From Patescibacteria group bacterium (lineage in GTDB: Bacteria > Patescibacteriota > Patescibacteriia > Patescibacteriales > BM507), in assembly GCA_027858235.1 (NCBI GenBank), contig JAQIDC010000032.1, forward strand, positions 1 to 41,242: a stretch of DNA of 41,242 nucleotides, given 5' to 3'. The position numbers and the translations under genes were made by a program. How positions within the stretch are numbered: position 1 is the stretch's first letter; each line of letters starts with the position of its first letter. Of the stretch, positions 32,218 through 39,991 are shown one piece after another. The notes beneath the pieces were generated by a model that worked only from the letters and a program-made list of their open reading frames with translations, ran no database searches and was not told the origin of the DNA.

Positions 32218-33066
32218 TTATTTCCCTAAGTGGCTTTTAATCTTTCCAACTATCTCTTCTGTTGTAAAATGGGCTTTGACGAGATAGTCATTAGCTCCCA
32301 TATCCATTGCGCGTTTGATATCATTGTCCTGACCTAGGTTTGAAAGCATAATGATTGGAGTTTTGCTTACTTTTGGATCTGGACTTGCTCTTATTTTCTC
32401 TAAAATTTGAAAACCATCATATATTGGCAAAATTATATCAAGAAGTATTATATCTGGATTTACTTGAGAAGCACCTATTACTGCCTGTTCTCCATCGACT
32501 GCTTCAAAAACAGTGAATCCTTCTTTAGTGAGTTTCCTGCTGGAGATGTCGCGAAGAAAACTGTCATCTTCAACCAATAAAACATTAATACCTAGCTTGT
32601 TGGCATTTGGATCTTCTATTTTTGGTAACTGAATTTCAGGAACTATCTTTTCTGTTTCACTGTCGCCTCCTCCAGTGTTTTGTCCAATCTCTTTATTTCC
32701 ATCAATATATCTTTGAATCATTGTAATAACGTCCGTAGGGTTGAATTGCGTTTTAATAAGATGGTCAATAGCTCCCAATTGCTTTGTTTTTTCAATCTCT
32801 ACTGGTTGGCCAGAATTTGAAATAATAATTACCGGAATTTTTATATTGTTTTCTTTCATTTTTTCAAGCACATCATAACCATCCATTTTAGGCATTACAA
32901 TATCAAGCAAAATCATGTCTGGCATAAATTCAGCTATCATGTCATAACCTTCCTCCCCATCGAATCCAACTTTAACCTCATAGCCCTCTTTATCGAGTTT
33001 TGTACTAAGAACTTCAACCAAGGCTTCTTCATCCTCAATTAGAAGAATTTTAATTTTTTCTGCCAT
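32218..33066 (-). CDS. Response regulator with two receiver domains and no output domain
   Basis: A 282-residue protein made of two CheY-like receivers and a short Asp/Glu/Pro-rich linker (about residues 127-158). Domain 1: acidic pocket E11-D12, phospho-acceptor D55 in MILLDIVMP, Ser in IIISNSG, Lys in HLIKTQ. Domain 2: acidic pair in LLVEDDS, acceptor near D210 in IILLDIILP, Ser in IMLSNLG, Lys in YLVKAH. Both have all active-site residues, so each could be phosphorylated. With no DNA-binding domain it must signal through another protein. It follows the histidine kinase gene by 15 bases, so the kinase is the probable phosphodonor. Confidence 0.93.
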   Translation of the reverse strand: MAEKIKILLIEDEEALVEVLSTKLDKEGYEVKVGFDGEEGYDMIAEFMPDMILLDIVMPKMDGYDVLEKMKENNIKIPVIIISNSGQPVEIEKTKQLGAIDHLIKTQFNPTDVITMIQRYIDGNKEIGQNTGGGDSETEKIVPEIQLPKIEDPNANKLGINVLLVEDDSFLRDISSRKLTKEGFTVFEAVDGEQAVIGASQVNPDIILLDIILPIYDGFQILEKIRASPDPKVSKTPIIMLSNLGQDNDIKRAMDMGANDYLVKAHFTTEEIVGKIKSHLGK

Positions 33067-33081
33067 ATATTTAATTATAAA

Positions 33082-34968
33082 TTAATTATTATCTTTAATT
33101 TCACTAGTTATTGGCAATGTCACAATAAATTCCGTTCCTACCCCTTCTTCTGAATTACAAAGTATTTTACCTCCATGTTTTTCAACTACATTTTTAACGA
33201 TAAATAATCCAAGTCCAGACCCTTCTGTTTGAAGTCTGACAACATTTGAAGCTCTAAAAAATTTAGAAAACAACTTCTCTTGATCGTCCTTTGGAACACC
33301 TACCCCATTGTCTTTTACTTTAATTTTGATAAATTTCTCCTCTACTTCTAATATCAGCGAAAGCTTACCATGAGCCTGGGTGTATTTAACAGCATTTTCT
33401 AAAAGATTTTGAAGAACCATGGTCATCTTTGTTTTGTCCATGTAAATATTTGGAACTTTTTCTGGGATGCTTAAACTAAACTTCAAGTCAGCCTCTTTTA
33501 TTCTTTGGGCTAGATTTGTCGAGACTTGATCAAAGACCTCATAAAAACTAGACATTTCAAATGAATAACCAAATCTACCTTCTTCAATACGAGAAACATT
33601 TAACATGTCGTTGACCAAGATAATTATCCTCTCATTACTTTCATAGCCTTTTGTCAAAATCTCATCTTGTTCCTCATTCAAAGCGCCGGCATCACCATCC
33701 AAAATCATTTTAATTGACCACTTGATAGCAGAAAGTGGCGTACGCAATTGATGGGCAGCAATAGATATAAATTCTGACTTTAATTTATCAATCATCTTCT
33801 CACGCGTCAAGTTATAAAATATCTTCATGGTTCCAAGATTTTCTTTGTTTTTACCTATTACTCCAGAAGTTGTCACCTTATAAGTTTGCTCTCCATCACC
33901 ATTATCAATAACAATTTCTTCTATGGAATCGTCATCAATCTTCAACTCTTCTGCAATCTTTACGCTGTATTCATATTTAATTAACTCTTTAATATTTTTC
34001 ATTGAGTAGTTCCCTTTTTTAGAAACCTTTTTCCCAAATGAATCTTTCGATAAACCAAAAATATTCTCAGCAGATGGGTTAAACAAAACTATTTTATCAT
34101 CAGGATCAAGAACCATAATTGGGTCGACAAAGTTAGAGATAATAGCTTCAATTTTGTCTTTTTCTAGTTGCGTTTTTTTCTCTGCTTCTTTCAAGTCACG
34201 AAATGCCCTGATTTGAGATTTTTGAGCTACTTCAAGTTCTTTTAATTTTTTATCAATTGTATCATTCATTATAATAAGCTCCTTGTCCCTATCCATAAGA
34301 AGGCTTGATGTTTTATCAAAGTCTTGCATTTTATTGGCTCTTAGTTCTATTTCGCTATCAAGCTTTTCTGATTTTTCTGACAATTCTTTTTCTTTTGAAA
34401 AAATAGTTTGAGAACCAAGACCAGCCAAAAAAGAAAACATTAAATAGAAAAATGAAACCAACAGCGTCTTTGAAACGAAGGCATTTAAATCGAATAAATC
34501 TAGGTCTACTTTAGCAGGGATAAAAGAGAGGCTTTGCAAAAAATAAATCATTATAATCAAAAATCCAGAAAAAAGAGAAAAAGCGAGAGAACCAGCAATC
34601 CCAAAGATAAAAGAAGCTGAAAGGATTGAAAAGAAAAATAAAAGGAAAGGAATAAAAACAAAATCACCCATAAGATAGGTGATGTAACCAAAAATTCCAA
34701 CTTCAACTACTAACTGAACTATACTAAGTATGTTTACCTTTATTACTTCTGGTTTTTTTTCAATTCTATTAGCAAACGAAGAAAATATTTTATTTACAAA
34801 AAGTGAGAAGATAAATATTGCTAGTAAAGATAAAATTGAAAAACTACTAACTAGTTTATCATTATTGTAAGCAAAATAAGCAAGCAAAAAAAGGCCAATA
34901 ATATAAAACCACCTGGCTTTTATTATAAACAGGTTAATATCTAATTTTCTCCTTATTTCAACATTCAT
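33082..34968 (-). CDS. Membrane sensor histidine kinase with PAS domain
   Basis: A 628-residue kinase. About six transmembrane segments occupy the first 200 residues, then a coiled-coil linker (about 200-270, rich in Lys and Glu), a PAS domain (VDPIMVLDPDDKIVLFNPSAENIFG), a HisKA domain with the phospho-accepting His near residue 404 in AAHQLRTPLSA, and an HATPase domain with the N box NLLENAVKYTQ, G1 DNGVGVP, F box FSKFFRA and G2 GSGLGLFIV. There are no large extracytoplasmic loops, so the signal may be membrane-borne or intracellular. It is transcribed with the double receiver gene downstream. Confidence 0.94.
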   Translation of the reverse strand: MNVEIRRKLDINLFIIKARWFYIIGLFLLAYFAYNNDKLVSSFSILSLLAIFIFSLFVNKIFSSFANRIEKKPEVIKVNILSIVQLVVEVGIFGYITYLMGDFVFIPFLLFFFSILSASFIFGIAGSLAFSLFSGFLIIMIYFLQSLSFIPAKVDLDLFDLNAFVSKTLLVSFFYLMFSFLAGLGSQTIFSKEKELSEKSEKLDSEIELRANKMQDFDKTSSLLMDRDKELIIMNDTIDKKLKELEVAQKSQIRAFRDLKEAEKKTQLEKDKIEAIISNFVDPIMVLDPDDKIVLFNPSAENIFGLSKDSFGKKVSKKGNYSMKNIKELIKYEYSVKIAEELKIDDDSIEEIVIDNGDGEQTYKVTTSGVIGKNKENLGTMKIFYNLTREKMIDKLKSEFISIAAHQLRTPLSAIKWSIKMILDGDAGALNEEQDEILTKGYESNERIIILVNDMLNVSRIEEGRFGYSFEMSSFYEVFDQVSTNLAQRIKEADLKFSLSIPEKVPNIYMDKTKMTMVLQNLLENAVKYTQAHGKLSLILEVEEKFIKIKVKDNGVGVPKDDQEKLFSKFFRASNVVRLQTEGSGLGLFIVKNVVEKHGGKILCNSEEGVGTEFIVTLPITSEIKDNN

Positions 34969-35009
34969 TATTCTAAGACTGTGTTAAATGTTATATTTTT
35001 TATATCATT

Positions 35010-35038
35010 ATTATACCAAAATTAGGAAATTGTGTAAA
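35010..35038 (-). promoter_or_regulatory. Promoter of the histidine kinase operon
   Basis: TTTACA (35033-35038), a 17-base spacer and a perfect TATAAT (35010-35015) on the minus strand, about 41 bases before the ATG. Confidence 0.75.
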
Positions 35039-35046
35039 AGAAATAA

Positions 35047-35069
35047 GGTAACGTTACAGTAACGTTACC
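35047..35069. promoter_or_regulatory. Two tandem GTAACGTTAC palindromes, operator or terminator
   Basis: GGTAACGTTAC and GTAACGTTACC are separated by one base; each 10-mer is itself a palindrome and the whole is a palindrome with 11-bp arms. It stands nine bases upstream of the -35 box of the kinase promoter. It could be a binding site for a regulator or a weak terminator for the NIF3 gene; the lack of a good T run favours the former. Confidence 0.5.
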
Positions 35070-35100
35070 CTTTTCTATAAGAATTTAATATTTTCTTTTT

Positions 35101-35225
35101 TTGTCATCTTGCCTGTCCCGTCATTTGCGGGAAGCGAATCCGCCAGCTGGCGGAGTAGTCGAATAAACAACCCACATCCTTCCTTTGTCATCTTGAGCGA
35201 AGTGCTAACGAAGTCGAAAGATCAT
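35101..35225. repeat. Cluster of TGTCATCTTG-type repeats downstream of NIF3
   Basis: Two TTTGTCATCTTG starts, a GTCCCGTCATTTGCGGGA stretch, a perfect CCGCCAGCTGGCGG palindrome and a GAGCGAAGTGCTAACGAAG end. They resemble the TGTCATTCTGAG elements elsewhere but are incomplete. No gene. Confidence 0.6.
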
Positions 35226-35247
35226 AAATAAATTTAAAACAAATACT

Positions 35248-36195
35248 CTACTTCCCTCTCTTTACCCGTATCAACCCAGAAGTAGTCACAACCTCAACGC
35301 CCTTTTTCTCTACTTCATCCAAAAACAAATTCATCCCAAGAGAATCAGAGGCCATATGGCCTGCTATTACAACATTCATGTGATATTTTTCTGCTTCTTT
35401 CCTATAGTCTTCTCCCATATGCATCGAAATGATTGTTCCCACACCTGCTTGAGACATTTTTTCATACATTTCTTTTGAACCACTTGTTCCACCAGTAAAT
35501 TCAGTTACAGCAATCTTGCCACATCTATTTTCAGGAGCACCAGTAAAAAGACGAGGTCCAGCATAATGTTTATTTGATTCTTTATATTCTGGAATCTCAT
35601 TTAATAACTTTAATATTTCATCAACATATTCTGGTTTTTTCTTTTCAAAAAGTTTAACCAAAAAATTAGCACCAAGATTGTCAGCAATCGTATGTGTACA
35701 CATATAGTCCATCTTAAGTAACTTCGCTGAGTCCACTGCCCTGTTGTGATTAACTGGAGATATCCCTCGACTAACTTCATTTACTCTTTGCTTCATCAAA
35801 GCCTCGGCTACATTTATCGGCACACCGTAACCCGCTAAAATATCTACTTGCAAATACATCACATCAGACAAATCAGAAAGAGCGACACCCTCTGGATGAT
35901 GTGCAATAACCAAATCGATATCACCTAATTTATCAGCAAGCAAAAGTTCTGGTGTCTCCATGTCAATCCCAACCAAAAGCTTTTTAATTTTCTTTTTTTT
36001 GTGGTCAGCTAAAACACGAGTGTCAGAGTAAGGATTGTTTAATTTTTCCACATCAAAAAACTCTTTTTTCTCCTTGTCCATTTTCTCATATTTCTTTTTC
36101 GTCCTAGCCAATGTTTTATTAACATAAGCCTCTCCTCTTAAATCATTCTCAATGCCCAGCTTCACAGCTAGATTGTAAATTTCTTTTGTTGTCAT
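35248..36195 (-). CDS. NIF3-family (NGG1p-interacting factor 3-like) metal-binding protein
   Basis: A 315-residue protein of the NIF3/DUF34 family, whose members bind two metal ions and whose cellular role is unsettled. The metal motif HHPEG is at residues 99-103; GHMASDSLG near residue 280 is the second conserved site, with TGGTSGSKEMYE between. The N-terminal 70 residues, charged and helical, are longer than in minimal members. The start is ATG at a clear gap; the gene seems monocistronic. It is followed by repeats and then the histidine kinase operon. Confidence 0.88.
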   Translation of the reverse strand: MTTKEIYNLAVKLGIENDLRGEAYVNKTLARTKKKYEKMDKEKKEFFDVEKLNNPYSDTRVLADHKKKKIKKLLVGIDMETPELLLADKLGDIDLVIAHHPEGVALSDLSDVMYLQVDILAGYGVPINVAEALMKQRVNEVSRGISPVNHNRAVDSAKLLKMDYMCTHTIADNLGANFLVKLFEKKKPEYVDEILKLLNEIPEYKESNKHYAGPRLFTGAPENRCGKIAVTEFTGGTSGSKEMYEKMSQAGVGTIISMHMGEDYRKEAEKYHMNVVIAGHMASDSLGMNLFLDEVEKKGVEVVTTSGLIRVKRGK

Positions 36196-36256
36196 ATGTA
36201 TTAGTTAAAAGTTAAAAGTATAAAGTTAAAAGTTTTTTATTTTATTTTTTCTTACT

Positions 36257-36369
36257 GCTGACTCCACGGCTTTGCCTGGAGTTTAAGTGCAGAAGTTAAT
36301 TTACAATTTTAAGTCAATCTTTGTTTTCACAACTTGCATTAGGAACTCCGGGTACAACCCGGAGCCAGC
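36257..36369. repeat. REP-like inverted repeat, copy A (complete)
   Basis: The left arm (GCTGACTCC...GGAGTTTAAGTGCA) and right arm (TGCATTAGGAACTCC...GGAGCCAGC) are imperfect inverted copies, 113 bases apart end to end. The right arm contains a 28-base core (36344-36371) found unchanged twice upstream of the RAYT gene. It fills the gap between NIF3 and the DinD-like gene. Confidence 0.75.
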
Positions 36370-36400
36370 GGAACAGAAAAACCAAAAAATACTTTATAAA

Positions 36401-37219
36401 CTATTTTAATTTTTTATCTTCTTTATTTTCTAAAAAATTATCTTTCTTCACAATCGACCTTCCGAGTCTTTTTTCTAGTTTCTTCCTAGCTGATCCCGCT
36501 ATATCTCCACCAGCCTTGGCATCTGACTTTAATTTACTCACCCCCTTTGAATCTTCATTACGATGAATTTCTGTTGTTGACCTTTCACCAAGCATTGAAA
36601 ATATTAATTCAAAATCATCCATATGGTCACGCAAATTTTCTCTTTTCAAACCCTTGTGTTTCCTGTATTCAGATGGTGTTATTCCAAATGTTGCTTTGGA
36701 TATTTCCGCTGTTAAAATTTCATAATCTTTATTTCTTTCTGCTCCCCTATTTTTCCACTCGTCTGTGAGTTCTTCACGAATTGCAATTCCTCGCATTCTC
36801 TTTTCAATCCAGTCATCAGAATACCCTTTTGCTTTGTATAGAGCTCTAGTTCTTTTAGTGGCCAATTCTGGGTCTTCTATTTCTTTTACTCTTTCGTATC
36901 CAACCCTGGCTAACCATCTTTTAAAAGGTTCTGCTTTTGGAGATGGAATAGATTGGATTATCCGGAAGATTCCTTCAGTATTTGCACAATTCATTTTTTG
37001 TTTACCTCCTTCAGTTTTTACTTCAAGGGTATGTACAATTTGTACCCACCCCTTAGCTAATTCCAAGTCTCTCTGTTTTATTTTTTGTATATACTGCTTA
37101 GGATCTTTTGAATCAATTAATGACAAAACGATATCTTCAACAACAAACCACCATTCATTATTATAAATAATTCTACGAACTTCTTTTCCCTTAAAAATTG
37201 CTATTTTATTTTTATTCAT
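36401..37219 (-). CDS. DinD-like BRO-domain protein
   Basis: A 272-residue protein of the DinD (DNA damage-inducible protein D) group, also related to phage antirepressors. The N-terminal BRO-type domain is seen in GKEVRRIIYNNEWWFVVEDI and the KGWVQIVHTL, EGIFRIIQSIPSPKAEPFKRWLA stretches. The C-terminal part (SKATFGITPSEYRKHKGL, LRDHMDDFELIFSMLGE, TTEIHRNEDSKG) is the DinD signature. Function in repair or regulation is uncertain. It has its own promoter. I see no clear LexA-type box in it. The surroundings (RAYT, toxin-antitoxin, repeats) suggest acquired DNA. Confidence 0.85.
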   Translation of the reverse strand: MNKNKIAIFKGKEVRRIIYNNEWWFVVEDIVLSLIDSKDPKQYIQKIKQRDLELAKGWVQIVHTLEVKTEGGKQKMNCANTEGIFRIIQSIPSPKAEPFKRWLARVGYERVKEIEDPELATKRTRALYKAKGYSDDWIEKRMRGIAIREELTDEWKNRGAERNKDYEILTAEISKATFGITPSEYRKHKGLKRENLRDHMDDFELIFSMLGERSTTEIHRNEDSKGVSKLKSDAKAGGDIAGSARKKLEKRLGRSIVKKDNFLENKEDKKLK

Positions 37220-37254
37220 AGACTATCAAACTAAAAATGTTTCGTTATATTAAC

Positions 37255-37283
37255 ATTATACACGAACAAAAAACGAAAGTAAA
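37255..37283 (-). promoter_or_regulatory. Promoter of the DinD-like gene
   Basis: TTTACT (37278-37283), a 17-base spacer and a perfect TATAAT (37255-37260) on the minus strand, about 36 bases before the ATG. Confidence 0.6.
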
Positions 37284-37293
37284 GTACTAAAAC

Positions 37294-37312
37294 TTAGACG
37301 TCCAACGTCTAA
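37294..37312. repeat. Half-palindrome 3' of the RAYT gene
   Basis: A single 19-nt palindrome TTAGACGTCCAACGTCTAA, equal to one half of the 42-nt element except for one central base, 15 bases beyond the RAYT stop codon. Confidence 0.8.
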
Positions 37313-37327
37313 TAACACCTATTTATT

Positions 37328-38002
37328 TTATTCTAAATAATATTTTTTAACATCATCTTTCCTCTCAGTAGAGCTCCTAACTACATCTTGAACAAATTTT
37401 TCATATTCGTCAATTGATTGAAAGTTTTTTAGGATGGTTTGTTTATTAACTGGAATCTCTAATTCTTTTTCACCTAAATAATAAGAACAAGAACTCCAGC
37501 GATATTTTTCAGCTTTTTCTATTTTATGAATTTCTGAATTGGCATTTATATAAGCTGATAAATATTCTAGATAGTTTTGAGAGTCCACATGAACTGCTTT
37601 GAATTTTCCTTGGAATAATGAACCTGACCTTTCATGTTTACTGTTATAAAATTTGGTATATCCACCACCCATTCTTTTCATAAACTCAGAAATACCTCCA
37701 TCCTCTTTTTGTTTTACAAGTAAGTGGAAGTGGTTAGGTAATAAACTATACGCGATAATCTCAATTAACGGAGTTTTTAGACGTCCGACGTCTAAGGCCT
37801 TAGACGTCGGACGTCTAAAATGCGCGTCTTTCATGTTTTTCAGATATAAACTATATACTGGCTCGACATTATTAAATTCTTTTAAACTCAAAACAAACCT
37901 TTCATAATCATAAACATCTGAAAAAATATCGCGCTTATCAGTTCCGCGATTATAAATATGGTAATATTCTCCCGTTTCAAATTTTATTCTTTTTGATGGC
38001 AT
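37328..38002 (-). CDS. REP-associated tyrosine transposase (RAYT, Y1_Tnp family)
   Basis: A single-strand DNA transposase of the HUH class that in other bacteria is thought to move REP hairpins. It starts MPSKRIKFETGEYYHIYNRG, has the HUH pair H91-H93 in LPNHFHLLV, the nucleophile Tyr in GGGYTKFYN (Y115 or Y119) and the LFQGKFKAVHV motif typical of RAYTs. Residues 62-75 (FRRPTSKALDVGRL) are encoded by the 42-nt palindrome, placed in a loop before the HUH strand. Palindromes related to that element flank the gene on both sides. Full length for the family at 224 residues. Confidence 0.9.
   Translation of the reverse strand: MPSKRIKFETGEYYHIYNRGTDKRDIFSDVYDYERFVLSLKEFNNVEPVYSLYLKNMKDAHFRRPTSKALDVGRLKTPLIEIIAYSLLPNHFHLLVKQKEDGGISEFMKRMGGGYTKFYNSKHERSGSLFQGKFKAVHVDSQNYLEYLSAYINANSEIHKIEKAEKYRWSSCSYYLGEKELEIPVNKQTILKNFQSIDEYEKFVQDVVRSSTERKDDVKKYYLE
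37777..37818. repeat. 42-nt double palindrome inside the RAYT gene
   Basis: A perfect palindrome: two 19-nt halves of TTAGACGTC-C-GACGTCTAA type around AAGGCCTT. It is read in the only open frame on the minus strand. The same peptide appears on the plus strand, since the sequence is its own complement. Confidence 0.95.
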
Positions 38003-38025
38003 TCTTATTTTTTAAATTAACTCTG

Positions 38026-38042
38026 CAGGTGTCGGACACCTG
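38026..38042. repeat. Half-palindrome 5' of the RAYT gene
   Basis: CAGGTGTCGGACACCTG, a perfect 17-nt palindrome with the same GTC-G-GAC centre as the 42-nt element but different outer bases, 23 bases upstream of the RAYT ATG. A decayed version is at 39914-39927, upstream of the second RAYT. Confidence 0.75.
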
Positions 38043-38058
38043 AAAAACAATCAATTAG

Positions 38059-38403
38059 TCATTCCCGCGAAGGCGGGAATCCAGAAATGCTACAATCTTG
38101 TTGTCTTTGTATTTTACCTGGAGTCTAGGTGCAGAGTTTTGTGTATAATATAAATTTAATTCTTATTTTTACGGTTTGCATTACAACTCCGGGTACAACC
38201 CGGAGCCAGCGGGGAAATAATTTTTAATTTCTAATTTTGAATTACTTATTTTTTATTCCCCTCTCGAGAGGGGTGGCGCGATAGCGACGGGGTGTGTTTT
38301 GCGTGTTATTTTAAAAACTCTCATCAATCCTTCACGGAAGTCTCATTGATTGACTGCTTGCATTTAACTCCGGGTACAACCCGGAGCCAGCGGGGAACTT
38401 AAT
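38059..38403. repeat. Gene-free region with REP-like copies B and C
   Basis: It contains a GTCATTCCCGCGAAGGCGGGAA hairpin type (38059 on), copy B of the REP-like repeat (38117-38212), a CCCCTCTCGAGAGGGG palindrome (about 38261) and the right arm of copy C (38357-38393). The 28-base cores at 38185 and 38366 are identical to that of copy A. No gene is seen. Confidence 0.7.
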
Positions 38404-38826
38404 TTAGAGCATCCCTCCAAAATATTTATTAAAAAATTGTTCCGATTTCAAGAACACTTTATCTACAAATTTAAAATATGCTGTCGATTGCTTCTCACTA
38501 ATAATAATTCCGCCGTCATATAACTCTGTATTTCTCGTCTTCCTCATGCTATTTCCATATCCGTCAATATCCTCGTCTTCCAGAATCATGGCTAGATTAT
38601 TTATTATTCTAATATGATGACCCATCCTTGTTTTAATCTTATATCCCTTAACAGCAATCATGGAAATACCAAGCTCTATAAAAGCATTATAGGAAAACTG
38701 AAAAACAACATCGGATTCTTTTGCCTCTCTGGCAATTCTCAAATCTTTATGGCCAGAAGCTAGATATTTCTTGATAGTTTCTTTGGAAAAATCAAATTCT
38801 TGAAAAAATTCACTTGAAAAGTTCAT
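38404..38826 (-). CDS. HEPN-domain protein, probable toxin
   Basis: A 140-residue helical protein with HEPN-like helices (KETIKKYLASGHKDLRIARE, FSYNAFIELGISMIAVKGYK) and the R-N-T-E-L-Y motif at residues 98-103, where many HEPN RNases have R-x4-6-H; the His is Tyr here, so nuclease activity is uncertain. It follows the MNT gene by two bases, the standard order of MNT-HEPN toxin-antitoxin systems, in which the MNT enzyme modifies and silences the HEPN toxin. Confidence 0.78.
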   Translation of the reverse strand: MNFSSEFFQEFDFSKETIKKYLASGHKDLRIAREAKESDVVFQFSYNAFIELGISMIAVKGYKIKTRMGHHIRIINNLAMILEDEDIDGYGNSMRKTRNTELYDGGIIISEKQSTAYFKFVDKVFLKSEQFFNKYFGGML

Positions 38827-38828
38827 GG

Positions 38829-39368
38829 CTATATTAGTTTAATATTTTTTCCTTTAAAAATATTCTTAATTAATTCCCTATCCTTACTTTTTAAAAATTC
38901 TTCTCTTGTCATGTCTATGGTGTTTATTTCTCGATCAAATTGTTTTTGAAGTTTCGAAATAATTTTCTGCGTCTTCAAAAAATCGTGTGAACCTACCAAC
39001 AAAAGATCTAAGTCACTTTCCGGTCCGAAGAACCCCTTGGCATAAGAACCAAAAATAAAAGCTTGTTCTAGCCCTTTAATTTTCAAAAGGGCTTTTTTCA
39101 TTGCATCCTCCACTCCAAAACTTTTTGCAATAATTTTTTTCATCTCACTAAGCATTGGGTAGTTCTGATTTATCTTATATAAACTCAAATTTCCTTTTTT
39201 ATTTTTTACAACAATCCCCAAAGATACCCATTCGGTCAATTTTCTAGAAAGATTTGCTCTATCAACATCAAATTTTCTAGCAATTTCATTTAGATACATC
39301 TCGCTTTTTTCATTCAAGAAGAAATATGCCAATACTTTCCTAGTTATTTTTGAATTAAAATTTATCAT
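38829..39368 (-). CDS. MNT-type nucleotidyltransferase with winged helix, probable antitoxin
   Basis: A 179-residue protein. The N-terminal winged-helix region (about 1-65: YLNEIARKFDVDRANLSRKL, KKGNLSLYKIN) should bind DNA. The nucleotidyltransferase domain has GSYAKG (107-112), metal ligands D119 and D121 in SDLDLL and a third acid at D152. In MNT-HEPN pairs the enzyme adds AMP residues to the HEPN protein. Here the added winged helix and an operator with GTGTAA half-sites suggest it also represses its own operon. Start ATG with promoter upstream. Confidence 0.85.
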   Translation of the reverse strand: MINFNSKITRKVLAYFFLNEKSEMYLNEIARKFDVDRANLSRKLTEWVSLGIVVKNKKGNLSLYKINQNYPMLSEMKKIIAKSFGVEDAMKKALLKIKGLEQAFIFGSYAKGFFGPESDLDLLLVGSHDFLKTQKIISKLQKQFDREINTIDMTREEFLKSKDRELIKNIFKGKNIKLI

Positions 39369-39387
39369 AAATTTGATGATTCATCTA

Positions 39388-39426
39388 TTACACTCTTTAG
39401 TGTAAAATATTACACCAAAATGTCAA
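39388..39426 (-). promoter_or_regulatory. Promoter and operator of the MNT-HEPN operon
   Basis: On the minus strand TTGACA (39421-39426), 16 bases and TACACT (39399-39404). Over the spacer and -10 lie GTGTAA-4-TTACAC (39400-39415) and a further half-site TTACAC/GTGTAA at 39388, so three half-sites cover the promoter, as expected of autorepression. Confidence 0.6.
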
Positions 39427-39473
39427 GTCTAATTAAATTCTTCGCCTGTTAATTCTTTTTTAATTCCAAACAT

Positions 39474-39887
39474 TTAATTCCTCTCAAATGCCCATTTCTG
39501 CCAAGCACCTGACCTTTCATGTTTACTGTTATAAAATTTGGTATATCCACCACCCATTCTTTTCATAAACTCAGAAATACCTCCATCCTCTTTTTGTTTT
39601 ACTAATATGTGAAAATGATTGGGTAATAAACTATACGCGATAATTTCAACTAACGGAGTTTTTAGACGTCCGACGTCTAAGGCCTTAGACGTCGGACGTC
39701 TAAAATGCGCGTCTTTCATGCTTTTAAGATATAAACTATATACTGGCTCGATATTATTAAATTCTTTTAAACTCAAAACAAACCTTTCATAGTCATAAAC
39801 ATCTGAAAAAATATCGCGCTTATCAGTTCCGCGATTATAAATATGAAAGAACTCCCCTGATTCAAATTTAATTCTTTTGGATGGCAT
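39474..39887 (-). pseudogene. Truncated second copy of the RAYT gene
   Basis: The first 126 or so residues are nearly identical to the RAYT at 37328 (MPSKRIKFESGEFFHIYNRG...; HUH as NHFHILV; GGGYTKFYN) and the 42-nt palindrome is at the same place. After KHERSG the sequence departs to AWQKWAFERN and stops, losing about 90 C-terminal residues. A deletion or insertion at about 39507 explains this. It keeps the catalytic His and Tyr, but a shortened protein is unlikely to be functional alone. The upstream palindrome is decayed too. Confidence 0.8.
39662..39703. repeat. 42-nt double palindrome inside the truncated RAYT
   Basis: Identical to the copy at 37777 and at the same codon position. The insertion therefore predates the duplication of the RAYT gene. 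Confidence 0.95.
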
Positions 39888-39991
39888 TTTTATTTTTTAA
39901 ATTAACTATACATCTGTCGGACACCTGCAAAGCTTCCTCTTGTCATCTCGACTGTAGCGCCAGCGGAATGGAGAGATCATAGGGATGAAAG

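Noticed and set aside
35047-35069. GTAACGTTAC palindromes as the NIF3 terminator
   Set aside because: There is no good T run on the minus strand and the site lies over 170 bases from the stop; kept as a likely operator, not excluded.
37220-37283. LexA-type SOS box before the DinD-like gene
   Set aside because: Only one GTTCG half-site is present, with no properly spaced partner.
37653-37907. Plus-strand ORF containing RRPTSKALDVGRLK
   Set aside because: It is antisense to the RAYT gene; the shared peptide is only a result of the 42-nt palindrome being its own complement.
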